DNA of 64,000 nt from Tieghemiomyces parasiticus (Eukaryota > Kickxellomycota > Dimargaritomycetes > Dimargaritales > Dimargaritaceae). The translations under genes and the position numbers were made by a program. The stretch lies in assembly GCA_027575765.1 (NCBI GenBank), contig JANBPT010000049.1:1-64000 (forward strand), given 5' to 3'. Below, one piece after another: positions 41,528 through 52,695 of the stretch; the first letter of the stretch is position 1; every line of letters starts with the position of its first letter. The notes below the pieces were generated by a model. That model saw only the letters and a list, made by a program, of their open reading frames with translations, was not told where the DNA came from and searched no databases.

Positions 41528-43696
41528 AGCTGTCGATAAATAATGCGGAATGAAGGGGGAGGGTTATTTAACAGGAAAGTTGAAGTAGTTGCACCAGGTT
41601 GGCTGGGAAGGATGAAGAGTCAACAATTACGGATCGAGCGTCAGACGGGTTTAACGGCCTAATGGTAGGAGAGAGGTGAAGTATGGAACGGCGACTTGGC
41701 GGGAATACTAATGGTGGGTGAAGAAGTGGAAGCCGTGTAGGAGAGCGGAGCGTAGGGAGGGGGAGGATTTGGGTCACAGGCAAGCGGGACGTAAATGGCT
41801 CTCCGGGGTGCGGCGGGTAGCGGTGTTATATAAGGCGTGAGAGCGGCAAATCGAGTAAAAGCAAGGGGGCGACTGGCAAGAAATAAAGGTTAAGGGGGAT
41901 TGAGAGAGGGGGTATAAGCACAATAGGCGGTAGGCAGGGTGGCGGGATAACCCATTCTAGTAAGGTTGATAAGACCGCCCTATAAAAGCGGGGAGATGCA
42001 AAGGGATCACACGACCCTGCAACGGTGCGCATCAAGATGAGAGTGAGGGGGTCAAAAAAAGGCAGGGCGCAAACAATGACGGGGTGAAATCGTCGCGGCA
42101 ATGGTGCAATCGATGGTAATAGTAAGAGGCCGAATGGGGAATAAGGACTGAGGACGAGGAGGGCTAGACGTGGGACACCGTTTAGGGCCGTGAGGCCCAA
42201 GCAAACCCGGGCGGCCTTACTAATCACAACAGGGTGGTAATGGCATAGCAATCCGGAGGCCCTCCCCTTCCCCGATTAAAAAGCTGGATGCACTTGACCA
42301 GCAGACCGAAACACAATAGGATCTAACGACTTACCTCAGAGTCACCCTGTCCTCACCCCCTCCCCCCTGGTCTATTAAGACACAATGGTCGCCCATCTCC
42401 TGGAGAGAGTCGTGGAAGTGCAGGATTAAAGGCAGAGACTCCGAATTCCTTTTGTTCTAGCCGAATGAATCTACCTGACCCATTGTCTTGGATGGTGAGC
42501 GTGCGTGGGCACGAGTGAAACAATAACCCAGGCCGGCTACCGCGGATAAATTTAGAGTCCAGCCCCTTCCATGCGTGGGCTGTGACACTGCATGTCGTAG
42601 TCCCCGGTCCATGGTGTAAAGGTGCACGGCCAATTGGAGATCTTCTACCTGCGGAGACGGGGACAGTAAGATTGACTCGTGAGGGATTAGACTTGAGTCA
42701 CTCTGGAAGGCGGAGATGGGGCCTTACACATTCATCAACACGATGGCGGGGGGTGTAAACGCAGACAGCCAGGCGATTATATCCGAGCCTGTCGGACTCG
42801 GTCCACGACCTGTGGCATCATTGCGCAAAGCAGGCTGGTACCGCTGATAGGATATACCGGCGATATATGAGGAGAGCTAAGAAAAGAGGTATCTTGGTGT
42901 GCTGTTCCGCCGGTCAAGTTCGCTCCTGGAAAAAAAAAGGCATACATACTATTGATATCCACCACCGCTCGGTATGACGAACAAAGTCTGTCTAACTGTT
43001 GGCATCATGGGCTGATGCTGCGACCGTCCAGTCCCGTTTAAGTCTCCGTTGCCCCTCTCCGACGTTCGCCGTTTGGTGGGTAGAACTGCTAGCCCGGGTT
43101 GCCGCGAGGTACGGTCCATGCCCACCCAGGTGATAAGTATAGTTTGCCCAAAGCCCATGTTTTTTTTTGCCTCCAGCAGTACCCGCTATGTTTGAGTGTC
43201 TACGAATAGGTAGTCAGCACCACAGCCTCTTCCACAGTAGAATGACCTCTTGCCTTGGTTATTAGCGCATTGGATGGTTTAGGCGGATCGCCACTGACCG
43301 CCTAGTTTTATCCATGACACCCTGATAGACCAGGACAATGGACTGTGCCTCTCTAGTATTGATCGATAGGCCTGCAGAATGAACTGTATATATGTATGGA
43401 ATGATGCAGAAGCGAGGTCGAAAGCGCACTTAAAGGGTCGGACGGCTAGAGTTTTAGCATACAAGCTAAACTGCATTGTTGACGATTAGCCCATTAACCT
43501 TTTCTACTTTAGGTACTACTTTCCTGTTTCGCAATCGGTTTATTTCTAAGTACGCCAAGGGTAGCTGAGAGCTTATATTAAATAGCGTAGCACGAGGGTA
43601 GAGTGGTTTAGGGCGGGAAACCCAGGGCCTCGCTTACAGAACCGGAGACCCTAGAACCAATTAGTACAAAAAGGACCAACCAGTTGACGGACCCGT
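41528..43696. other. spacer between membrane-protein copies A and B
   Basis: About 2.2 kb. The 41,530-42,250 part is strongly purine-rich on the plus strand (pyrimidine-rich leader and promoter for copy A on the minus strand), which creates a long artefactual Leu/Pro-rich ORF. TTATATAA lies near 41,825 and a plus-strand TATAAAAG at 41,981. Nothing recognised in 42,250-43,690. Confidence 0.4.
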
Positions 43697-45189
43697 TCAG
43701 TCAATCTCGATGTTGCTCAGGGGCCGAAGCTCGGCAAAATTAGGGGCTGGCCGGCCGCCCAGGGGCCGCAGTGGGTCCGCCTCAGTCTCGGGCTTAAAAC
43801 CGTGATAGGCTGGAGGCGCGGCGAGAGGCGACTGCTTGGCTTCGCGCCGGGCTTGTAGGAGCCCACGTCCAACGTTGCGGAGGCACAAAATACCCCAAGT
43901 CAAGCTCAGGATTATCAGGACGATTAGGATTACGGTGAAAAAGTATAAAAAATAGCGGCTGTTGGCGTACGGATCGTCGACAGTGGAGTGGTGGGCGGCC
44001 ATGTAGATGAGCTCAAACAGAATATAAGCTAGGCCAAGGACCAACCCCACCAGGAACCCGTACATGGCACCGCGCTTCTCGTACAGTAGGCCATAGAAGC
44101 CCAGTCCCAGGACGATCAGACTCCCCGGCAGTGTGATGCTGATGCGTAAAATATTACCCACATCCCGTACGGTGAGGACCAAGGTGGCCATCTGGACGGC
44201 GTAAGAAATGAAAAAGAAGAGGTCCAGCTTGAGAAGGGTGAGCAAAAAGCCATGTTGCAAGTTCATCCGGCGCAACTGCAGGTCGGCGCCAAGCTTCTCG
44301 TAGAAACTCCAAGCGAAGAGTCGGTAGAGTGGGTATGCGACAGCGACCAAGGCCAGGGTGACAGTCGACACGGTAGCAATGAGGCCAAATTCGAGGGGCG
44401 AGGAAGTCATGGTGAAATCATGGGTATCGTCACTTAAGGTCATAAGGCTGCGGTGCTGGAAGTACTGGATCGCGCTGTACAAGATTAGCATGCCGTTAAA
44501 CAGGATCATCGAACCGGCCAGGAACAAATTACTGTGCAGGAGAGCGTCCCACCACGCCGCCACGTCGAACACGACAGAAGCGGCAAAGATGGCGTGGTAA
44601 ATCAGCACGGGGCGCGATTTCATCATCAGCGCGGCCATGTCGTGACGGCGATGTATCCCGCCCGGGCTGGACGGGGAAAAGCTACCGCTCAGGTCGAAGG
44701 CGCTACTGCCAGGGGTTTCCCCCATGTCCATGCCATTATCCATCGCATCAAAGTGGTCCGCCGCAATGATGGCCTCGAGAACAATACACACAATAGCCTG
44801 TAGTGCAATTAAAAGGAGAACCCCCCGGGTCAGCCAAGTCTTGGGAAACTGTGTCGCAAGTGAAAATGTATGGGAATAGGTGGGGCGATGGATTGTATAG
44901 GGACGGGTTACTAAGGACGATGATCAGAATACTCCAAAAAAAGGAGATTGGGCCAAAGGTGCCAGGAGACGCGATACGGATAAGGCGTTCGCAGTCTCAA
45001 GATGCTCTCCCAAGGACCATGTTGAAGTCGGGAAAATGCCGGGACAAGGTACGGCATAGATAGGGTCTGTAGTTCCCGGCCAAGAGGGGATATACTTACC
45101 GCGACGGACACCATTTTGCGCCAGCCAGTTGGAGCTACCAGTGGTTCCTCGTTTTTGAATAACTGGCCCTTGTTTTCAGTCAGTACCAT
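43697..45189 (-). CDS. eight-span membrane protein, UPF0658-like, array copy B
   Basis: Two exons, 45189-45100 and 44797-43697, joined in phase 0 (GTAAGT..CTACAG), give 396 residues. The topology matches copy A: eight hydrophobic spans, WWDALLHSNLFLAGS in the second loop (copy A: WWDALVHKNIFQAGA) and WSFYEKLGADLQLRRMNLQH before span five. TLLKLDLFFF lies in span five and DDPYANSRYFLYFF before span eight. An extra loop after span one (about residues 48-80) is Asp/Met/Gly/Ser-rich. The C-terminal tail is Pro-rich. Function is unknown. The intron after the first exon is shared in position with copy A; the two later copy A introns are absent. Confidence 0.85.
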
Positions 45190-47037
45190 ATGATGGAGGT
45201 ATTGCCGTTGAACTTGGGACGGTCAGCCAGTCGAGGCAAAATACAGACGTATGCTAGGCCTAAAGAAGGTAGAGGAGGAGGTAAACAGTTCCAGTGACCA
45301 GAATATAAGGTAAGAGGTCGGCCTGTGGTTACCAACGGCGTAGGGGGAGGGAGGATAACTCAGGGGTTGAAAGGGGCGTCGACGGACGATGGTCGCGAGT
45401 TAATTAAAAAAATGGATAAAAATCTGGTAAGGCTAAATCAATTTACAAGGTGCAAGAAAACCTCTCGGAGTAGGTCCTGGTCAGATTAAATGGATCAAGG
45501 ACAGGTGGCTAGGGTAACAAGGGATAGGAAAAAATTATGGGACAACGAAGTGGTCGTAATGTGTAGCGGGGGTGAAGGCCACTGGCGGCGGACCCAGAAA
45601 CATTTATAAGAGGTCACCCAACCGGCAGATCCTCGTTCCCCTCTCACATCTCATTGTTTACATCAGACCATGGCGCGCTCAGCAGTCGTCCGAATTAATC
45701 ACCGCTTTAGGCCACACTTCCTGCATCACACTGTCGCCAGAGACCTCCTCTATGGGAGGACGATTGGGAAAAGACCAGCGCGCGCGCGATTGCACCTCCG
45801 AGGTGAGGGAGTTCCACTGGGAAGGGAGGAGATGGGAAATAGAAAGGTGTGGGAGGGGGGATAATGGAAACAAGGCCATGCATATCCAGAAGGCGGCAGG
45901 GTAAATCCATTGTAAGTCGTCGACGCAGTACCGCGGGTGACCGACGACACTGTAGAACGGATTAGGCCATACACGTAGCATTGAAAGTTGGCCCAATCCC
46001 AATGAAGAGTAGGCCATTGCAAATCCAGCCATGGAGAGAGTACGAAGTATAGAAGGATCAGCATGCTCCTCTCCACCTTCCATTAGGCCGATGCAACGGG
46101 TCGTAAGGTAGGCCGGGGCCAATCCGGAAGGTGGAGTCAGGACCAACTTCGGCTCCGTCGAGGGCCCATGTGTGGCTAGAAAGGGCCAGATAAGGTTTTT
46201 CCAACGATATGGCCGATGTCCAGGATAAATTGCTAGGGTGGCGTCCCGGGCCAGTTCTGCAAGGGATGGGTGGGGCTCAGAGTGGCTTTAGATCCGAGTC
46301 CATATCGTCCAGAAAGATGACCTTTGTGCGGACCACCAGAGTCGATGTGCTACTGTAACCCAAATTAGGTATACCACTGACAATCACGTCCCTTCGCCAT
46401 CATTAGTTTTTTTTCCCGATATTGTCACATTATCTACCCCCATACCCCGCAGGGCTTTGCGTTCAATTTGGGGTGCTCACCTCATCGCTGGGGCATAGCA
46501 ATCAGCCTCTCACCGATCTCTGCCCTTAGATGTTTGGGGGGGGGTTCCCCTTGGGTCGGTTGGCCGTAGCCTTGTGAATTGTCATCAGCTTTGTGGCGGA
46601 TTGTTGGTATATTTCTGGGTTATAGCTCAAACAATGCAGCTCTCTGGACATAGGTAAAGCGATTGTAAAGAACAGTAGTGTTGGTATACCCTCTAACAGC
46701 TCTGCTAGTCAGAGGTGGACAATATTGCTTCTGGGTGATAGCTTTCCAATAGCCTGTGCCTGATTTGAGGCAAGGTGAAGAGCCAACCCAAAATTATCAC
46801 CCACAAATTACGCTAGTGGTGTATGAGAGTGTGCATCACACCGTCCCCTATCAATCCAGCGGGTCGGTATATGTATATTATTTACTATTGTTGGGATACT
46901 TTGTATGCTAGACTGGAGACAATACCGACGCCACACACCAACAATTACACGCCAAAACTAAGTACCCTTGCCGTTCTATGCCACAGTAATTGTAAAACGC
47001 AAATGGACAGGCGAGAGCGTAATGTGAAGCCCTTAGC
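45190..47037. other. spacer between membrane-protein copies B and C
   Basis: About 1.85 kb. It contains the promoter of copy B, a plus-strand TTTATAAG at 45,603 with an ATG 60 bp downstream at 45,670 (64-codon ORF, unsupported), and AT-rich DNA at 46,380-47,000. A minus-strand ORF at 45,679-46,146 has weak codon bias and no motif. Confidence 0.4.
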
Positions 47038-48099
47038 TCAGGTTTCCATGGGGGTAGATGCCTGGCGTTCCTTGGTCCATACGCGTATAATTTGGTAGTA
47101 TTGAAAGCCTGTGATTGCCAGCAGTCCGACAATCATGGTCAGGGAAAAAGCAATAAACAGGTATGCGAGCATGGTGGCATTACCGGACATGTATTGCACG
47201 GATGGTGAGCGGTTGGCCGTGATGACCAACGTTGCGATGAAATAGGCAATGGCTAAAAGCTGCGTGGCGAGGTAGCCCAGGTAGCAGAGGTGGGTGACGT
47301 TCTGCAGACACAGGTAGCCGAGGGCCGGGATGAGTGCCGTGATGATGACACCACCGACAAAATGTAATATATTGGCCGGGTTACTGTCGACGACTAGGAA
47401 GGCCATGGACTCGGCCATGCTCATGACACACGCGCTAAAGGCTAGAGAAGAAAAAGTCCGGCGGACCCGGGTGAGGAGGCCGTCAGTATAAAAGGTGACG
47501 TCGGGAAGGGGGAGCAGTAAGTTCAAGGCGACGCCCAGGGCGGTCAGGGCTAGGGTGCAGATGACGAGAATAATGCTCGTGAGGATGGTGTAAACCGGCA
47601 AGTGGCGGGCGAACTGTATTGACGAGGTGGCCATGACGCGGGCTACGTTGGGTCGGGTCAAAACAGGGATGTCCAGCGTAAGGAGCAAGCCGAGGCAAGT
47701 GAGCACACTATTGAAACCAACCAGGGCCGCGGTGCGGACCGGGCACCGTCGCGCAATGGCTCGCCACCAGTAAAAGAGGGCGAGATAGGTGCTCAGGATG
47801 AGAACAAAGCTTCCAATGCTGACTGCGCCCAGAGTCGCCATGTCGTTGATGCGAGGCGAAGGAAGTCGGTCCCGGAGGGACTTGGCCAGTCGAATTTGGT
47901 GGTACTGGGAGGCCAGAACGAGGGACTGTAGGATTGTGGTCAGGACGGCTTGCGTGAGGACGACGGCCAGAGTAGTCCGACCGAGGGTGGTCGTGGGGGC
48001 CGTGCCCCATGACGTGTCTTCGCCTGTCAGCCAGCGGCGCGGGGCTGGTTCCTTGGCCAGGGTGGTCCCAGAGCCCCAAGTGTAGCGCGGGTTATCCAT
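47038..48099 (-). CDS. eight-span membrane protein, diverged relative, array copy C
   Basis: 353 residues from the ATG at 48099, single exon; the frame is open for 27 more codons upstream without an ATG. About 47 hydrophilic residues precede eight hydrophobic spans, spaced as in copies A and B: LAVVLTQAVLTTILQSLVL; GAVSIGSFVLILSTYLALFY; ALVGFNSVLTCLGLLLTLDI; TSIILVICTLALTALGVAL; a short span near ACVMSMAESMAFLVV; GGVIITALIPALGYLCL; LATQLLAIAYFIATLVI; and YLFIAFSLTMIVGLLAI. FYWWRAIARRCPVRTAALVGF occupies the place of WWDALVHKNIFQAGALLIF in copy A, but the KLGAD motif is not kept. The relationship is inferred from topology and this alignment. Confidence 0.75.
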   Translation of the reverse strand: MDNPRYTWGSGTTLAKEPAPRRWLTGEDTSWGTAPTTTLGRTTLAVVLTQAVLTTILQSLVLASQYHQIRLAKSLRDRLPSPRINDMATLGAVSIGSFVLILSTYLALFYWWRAIARRCPVRTAALVGFNSVLTCLGLLLTLDIPVLTRPNVARVMATSSIQFARHLPVYTILTSIILVICTLALTALGVALNLLLPLPDVTFYTDGLLTRVRRTFSSLAFSACVMSMAESMAFLVVDSNPANILHFVGGVIITALIPALGYLCLQNVTHLCYLGYLATQLLAIAYFIATLVITANRSPSVQYMSGNATMLAYLFIAFSLTMIVGLLAITGFQYYQIIRVWTKERQASTPMET

Positions 48100-51000
48100 A
48101 CTAGGCCAAGTAAGCGAATAGGCAACAATGTAGAATAGTGGATGGCAGAGGATGTTTGGCGTGCAGTGGAGTCTAAACACTAGTATTGAAGGTGTGTCCG
48201 TAATACAAAGGCACGGAAGCTAAAAAGAGAGGGTTGGCAATGTCGCGTGGTCAGCCTGGGTGGCGCCCCGGGGCTTTAATAGGACTTGACCCTCGTAAGG
48301 AAAGGCTGGCGTTCAAAAGGTGGTAAATAAGTCTAGTGGAGGGATAGAGAGCGCTAGGATCCCGATTATCCGCCGGATTCAATATCTAACCAGAACCCTT
48401 CAGGTGTAGAGAAAGGTATATCGATTCTCGTAGGACTAATAATGTCTTGTATCTAAAGGGTAGACGGCTATCAAAGAATTCAGTGCCAGCCGGCTGCTTA
48501 GTTGGGGTCTGCGGTAGTGTTTGGGTTGTATGACTAACCCTTGGACCAAGTGACAGAGGGGATGCGCAGTTAAAAAAATAGCGAGCAAGATAGTCGGGGA
48601 AGTGAGTCTGGTCCAATATAACGAGTAGGCGGGGAGGGAAGATAGAGCTCAGGGATAAAACGGCAGACTCCATTGGAAACGGCTAGGTGGGCCAAGGGTC
48701 ATGAGCATGTAAAGTAAAAGTTTATCGCGTTTGAAGAAAGAAAAGTCACATCTCGGCCTGCCAGCCTGGCATTATGGCTGGTAACTCAAACCGGTGGCGC
48801 AGAGGAAACGAGCACAAGTCGGACATCGACAGGCCAGTATCATAGCTCCGAAAGAACACCACGTTTTTTTTAATGACAAGTCCACGGCTTTGGTAGGGAA
48901 AGATGGGGCTGGTTACGGCTTGATCTGTCCCCCAAGGAAACCGTATGTGGCTATAGATGAATGGCGAGGGGGGGGGACAAAGAGTGTATAAGATAAAGCT
49001 GGTCGCTGTCCGGGGGGTCACGAACGGAAAAAATAAAAGAACCGGAGCAATCGGCGGCGAGAAGTAGGTGGTGGTCGCGTTGCACACTCGGTGAGGGGTG
49101 GTGGCGGCGGCCTGTGATACCCACTCGTTGGTCTGCTTTTACCCGACCGATCCGAACCAACCGCCAGCGTTGCTACACCCTGCGTAACCTGTGGCTTTTA
49201 TCACCAGAAAGCGACGAGGCAGAGGAGGGCGAGGACGATTGAGAGCGTAAGAGATAGGGTGCTCCACAGGTATAGAGTAAAAAAAACTGGGTTGAATGGT
49301 CTTTGGCTAGAGACAACTGTCCTCAGTGTCGTGACAAGACAAACGGGTCCAACCACCGTAGTGACAACGCGCTACATTACCATCGCAGTTCTTGGTATAG
49401 ACAATAAGGTGTCAAACTGTTACAGACAGTAGGGTGGCGCCCGTTTGCTTCCTTCATTCATAAAAACATGGTGTGAATTTCTCATTGGCTTTGTTTGAAG
49501 CTTGTAAGTATCGAATAGGGATATGTCAACAGGTCGAATTTAATGGCATAATATATTTGGCATGGCCAATAGGCAGGGGGTAATCAGACTGTAACAATAA
49601 TTCTGCCGCTTGACCGTTATTTTTATCCAGTGGCCCGGCAAACTTCCGCCATTGGCGCAGCTAGTGCGTTGAAGGTCAGAAACTATGTAAGGTTGGGTGG
49701 ATTCCAAGCCAAGCGCAGTGGTCTAGCATTAAATGCCCCATTTGGACTGGTCATAAGTGGACGGAACGCGGTTCACCACGCACTCCCGTTGTCTTTTTTA
49801 CGCCCTTATCAGTAACAAATGCCTTGTAGCGGCTTCAGGCCCGTAACGTATGGCTGCTGATCCGCCATTCGGCTATTCTATATATATTAGGGTTGCAGGT
49901 TGAGGAGGCCGATGGGCCACCGACGGCTGGTTGCACGAGAGGTGACGGTTAGGGGCGTGATTGATGCGCCGCCCCGTGTAGCTAGTCAACTCTATCTCTT
50001 TACGTTGGCGCCATGCAGGTAAAGCCCTGTAAGCCTCCTCCCTATCGGATTCTAGGGCATCTACCCGAGCCCCACGGTTAACCAGTGTTGGAAATGCAAC
50101 GTTTTACCCGCTGGTTGATTGAAGATCAAACGTATATTAAATAGGAGGCATTGTTGTATCTAGCCGGCGACAGGCTACACGCCGGAACATTCGTATTGGA
50201 AGCGGACCGAGCCAGCTGTGCACCCATTCTACTTAGACGCGCCTTTTTCCTTACTGGGGCCCTTCTTACCCATGGGAAACTTTCGGTCCGTGGTAAGGGC
50301 AAAGTGGCCAGAGGCCGAAGTTTTTCGGCAACTCCAGAAAGCTGGAAAAGGGGGCAGAAGACGTTGTACGTGCGCTGTCGCGATGGTCAATAACACACAA
50401 TGCCTGATCATGAAAGCGGAGAAACGTACTGCTCAATTCCAACTGTTAAGTATAGATAATCAATTGAAGTGAATCTTTTCTTAAAACCACAGCGTCTGCG
50501 AGAGAGGGGCAACCGAGCCATTCAATGCCGTCTCTTTAGCACGTTGCATTGGAAGCAACACGTCGTATGGACCCTCCGTTAGCAAAAGACCGTGGCGTGA
50601 GGGCGAGTGAGAGGGAGAAAAGCCTCTCATATGTCCGCGCCTTCCAATTTCTAGGACGAGGGTATGTCCGCCGAGAGGCCCTAGTTGGGTACCGGCGAGC
50701 TCTCTAGAGTGTCACCAGGACACGCTATTTGATCCGGACACTCAAATGAGCCGTCAAATTGGACAGGAAGGGGAGGCGGAGAGGTGAAGGACGGTAGCAC
50801 GAATGCGGCCGACCGAGGGCGACGGCTCACGCCACCAAGGTCATAGAGGTGAATATAACATCACCTTTGCCAAGCATAGAGCGTAATAATGGGCAACGTG
50901 TGTGACGGCCTACCCACAATTGCTGAGTAATTCGCTCATAGGGACATGCTCAGAGCGGACATTACACTGTTTATCCGCTGGTGACCAATTTTTGGCACAT

Positions 51001-51525
51001 CCCGGACTACCGCGCCCTTGATGTTTGGCTGAGCTCCTCGCCGGCTCAGACGGAGCAGGTCAGCTCCCTAAAGCATTGCTATCCAGAGGTGCGAATTGGT
51101 ACCACCCTCTGTCCCCCCTCCAGCGCTTCGAGCCGCTTACGGCAGCGAGACTTACGCAACGGTGGTCGCCAGACTCTCAATGTGGCTCTGTGCTTCTACC
51201 GACTCTCTCCTTTGCTTCCCTGCATCGTATGACCAGTGGGACTTCTTCACGGCCTCTTCACCTTCAATACCAACGAAAGAAAGGGGATTATCCTGATGAT
51301 AACAGGCTTCTCGGATCATCCCGAATCAGGGCGAATCCAGTGCCCATATAAATACGATATCCGCCCACCACACTCTTTCAAGTATATCAGCCAACACATC
51401 ACACCCCTCCTGGTCCTTCACCTCGCCTGCTTTAACATCATAATTATTGGTCGTGTCCTGGGGAATACCCCAAGTTAACCTATTTCCCGCCCCTTTCCGT
51501 CAGAGTCTTTGATCTTCAGCTCATC
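48100..51525. other. 3.4-kb gene-poor region
   Basis: It holds the promoter of copy C on the left and that of the Gln-rich secreted protein on the right. ORFs at 48,386-49,160 (minus) are pyrimidine-rich leader-like artefacts; ORFs at 49,630-51,478 overlap in several frames without a motif. No tRNA, rRNA or snRNA recognised. Confidence 0.4.
51347..51354 (+). promoter_or_regulatory. TATA box of the Gln-rich secreted-protein gene
   Basis: TATAAATA about 170 bp upstream of the ATG at 51526; the intervening leader is pyrimidine-rich and may contain an untranslated intron. Confidence 0.5.
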
Positions 51526-52080
51526 ATGCTTAAGTCCTTCATGGTCGCCTCGGTGGCTCTGCTCGGCCTCGCCAGCACCGTCCTCGCCAGTGACCAGTAT
51601 TCGTCACCTCATGGTAGCTACAATGGTGACCCCGAAGGCCAGAACGAAAGAGGGTTAGGCACGGCCGCTATCATGGCCGGTGCGGGTGTGGCTGCTGCCA
51701 AGATGAGCGATGAGCACAAGTTCAGGAACGGTCTTGCCGCATCAGTGGCAGGCTGGGCTGTTACCAAAGCTTATAAGAAATATAGCGCCAAGCCGGAGCA
51801 GCAGCAGCAGCAGCAGCCGCAGCCGCAGCAATCCAAGCCGTATGTGCAATACCTCCCCCAGCAGCAGTCATTCTCAGGACAACAGAACATTCCGTATGGG
51901 CAGTCCTTCCCCCAACCGCAGTCGTTCTCGGGGCAATATAGCTCGCCTAACCGTATGCCTAATCCGATGCACCAGCCCCAGGGCGAAGCGAGCTCGTACG
52001 CGCCGAACCCCCAGCGTCCTTTGCGTAAGCGTGAGAGGCTTATGAACTTGTTCAAGAAAAACGAACAACAGCCGCACTAA
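51526..52080 (+). CDS. secreted Gln/Pro-rich protein, unknown function
   Basis: 184 residues in one exon from the ATG at 51526. Residues 1-~21 (MLKSFMVASVALLGLASTVLA) are a clear signal peptide. Residues ~44-85 form a Gly/Ala-rich, possibly amphipathic or membrane-active stretch (GTAAIMAGAGVAAAKM, GLAASVAGWAVTKAYKKY) that vaguely recalls glycine-zipper segments. A Gln/Pro run (PEQQQQQQPQPQQ) follows, then two loose repeats of QSFSGQ with FP/IPYGQ spacers, and a basic C-terminus (RPLRKRERLMNLFKK). No Cys is present after the signal. It could be a cell-wall or extracellular-matrix protein; the family is not recognised. Confidence 0.75.
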   Translation: MLKSFMVASVALLGLASTVLASDQYSSPHGSYNGDPEGQNERGLGTAAIMAGAGVAAAKMSDEHKFRNGLAASVAGWAVTKAYKKYSAKPEQQQQQQPQPQQSKPYVQYLPQQQSFSGQQNIPYGQSFPQPQSFSGQYSSPNRMPNPMHQPQGEASSYAPNPQRPLRKRERLMNLFKKNEQQPH

Positions 52081-52695
52081 AACACCTTCACCTGTTGCCA
52101 TTTGGGTCGCCTCAGGCACTTAACTCTGCGGTCACAGCGAACCAGAGGTCTCCACATTTTTCTCTCGCAGCCCCTCTGGGCACACCCGTTACTCTACTTC
52201 TGGTATATCCTGATCCTCATTCTACATTTCTGTATTTCTTTGGTGGGCATATGGCTGGTGTTCTCCAGCCGGGTTATCATTAAATTTAGCACATTGGTCA
52301 ACCTTCCAGCACCTTGGTTAATAATCCATGATAAGGTTACTGGTTAAGACCCAATTCAGCCCGATCCTCTAGGTCTGATTCGAAGGGGCTGCTGTTCAGT
52401 GACCCCCAAATAGTAATAGAGGAAGATTGACCCCAGCTAGCTAGGCTGGCTGTCCCTTTGCAACAAGGTTGATAGTCGTGATAGCTATTACTTCATCAAT
52501 TGCTACCGATTGACATATTGAACCTTTCGGAGGACAATAACTTTAATACATTGAAATTACAGGAAATGGGGCATGCGTAAACTTCTAGCTGTCAGTTGGC
52601 CGCCCTTACCGAGAGGACTCCAGGTCGCGGGGTCCTTATAAAAAAATAATACAACTAGTATTGCGCAACATGGATCCGCTCGGCTACCCACTCAC
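52081..52695. other. convergent 3' spacer
   Basis: 615 bp between convergent genes, AT-rich from 52,260. No gene or clear AATAAA found. Confidence 0.4.

Noticed and set aside
41826..42251. Minus-strand 141-codon hydrophobic ORF
   Set aside because: The Leu/Pro/Ser content follows from a pyrimidine-rich promoter/leader tract; no conserved segment and no match to the neighbouring membrane family.
45679..46146. Minus-strand 155-codon ORF, considered as a fourth membrane-protein copy
   Set aside because: It has no KLGAD or WWDA motif, weak codon bias, and does not align with copies A-C.
48746..49160. Minus-strand ORFs rich in Phe/Pro/Ser
   Set aside because: Pyrimidine-rich spacer sequence; no signal peptide, domain or promoter arrangement supports them.
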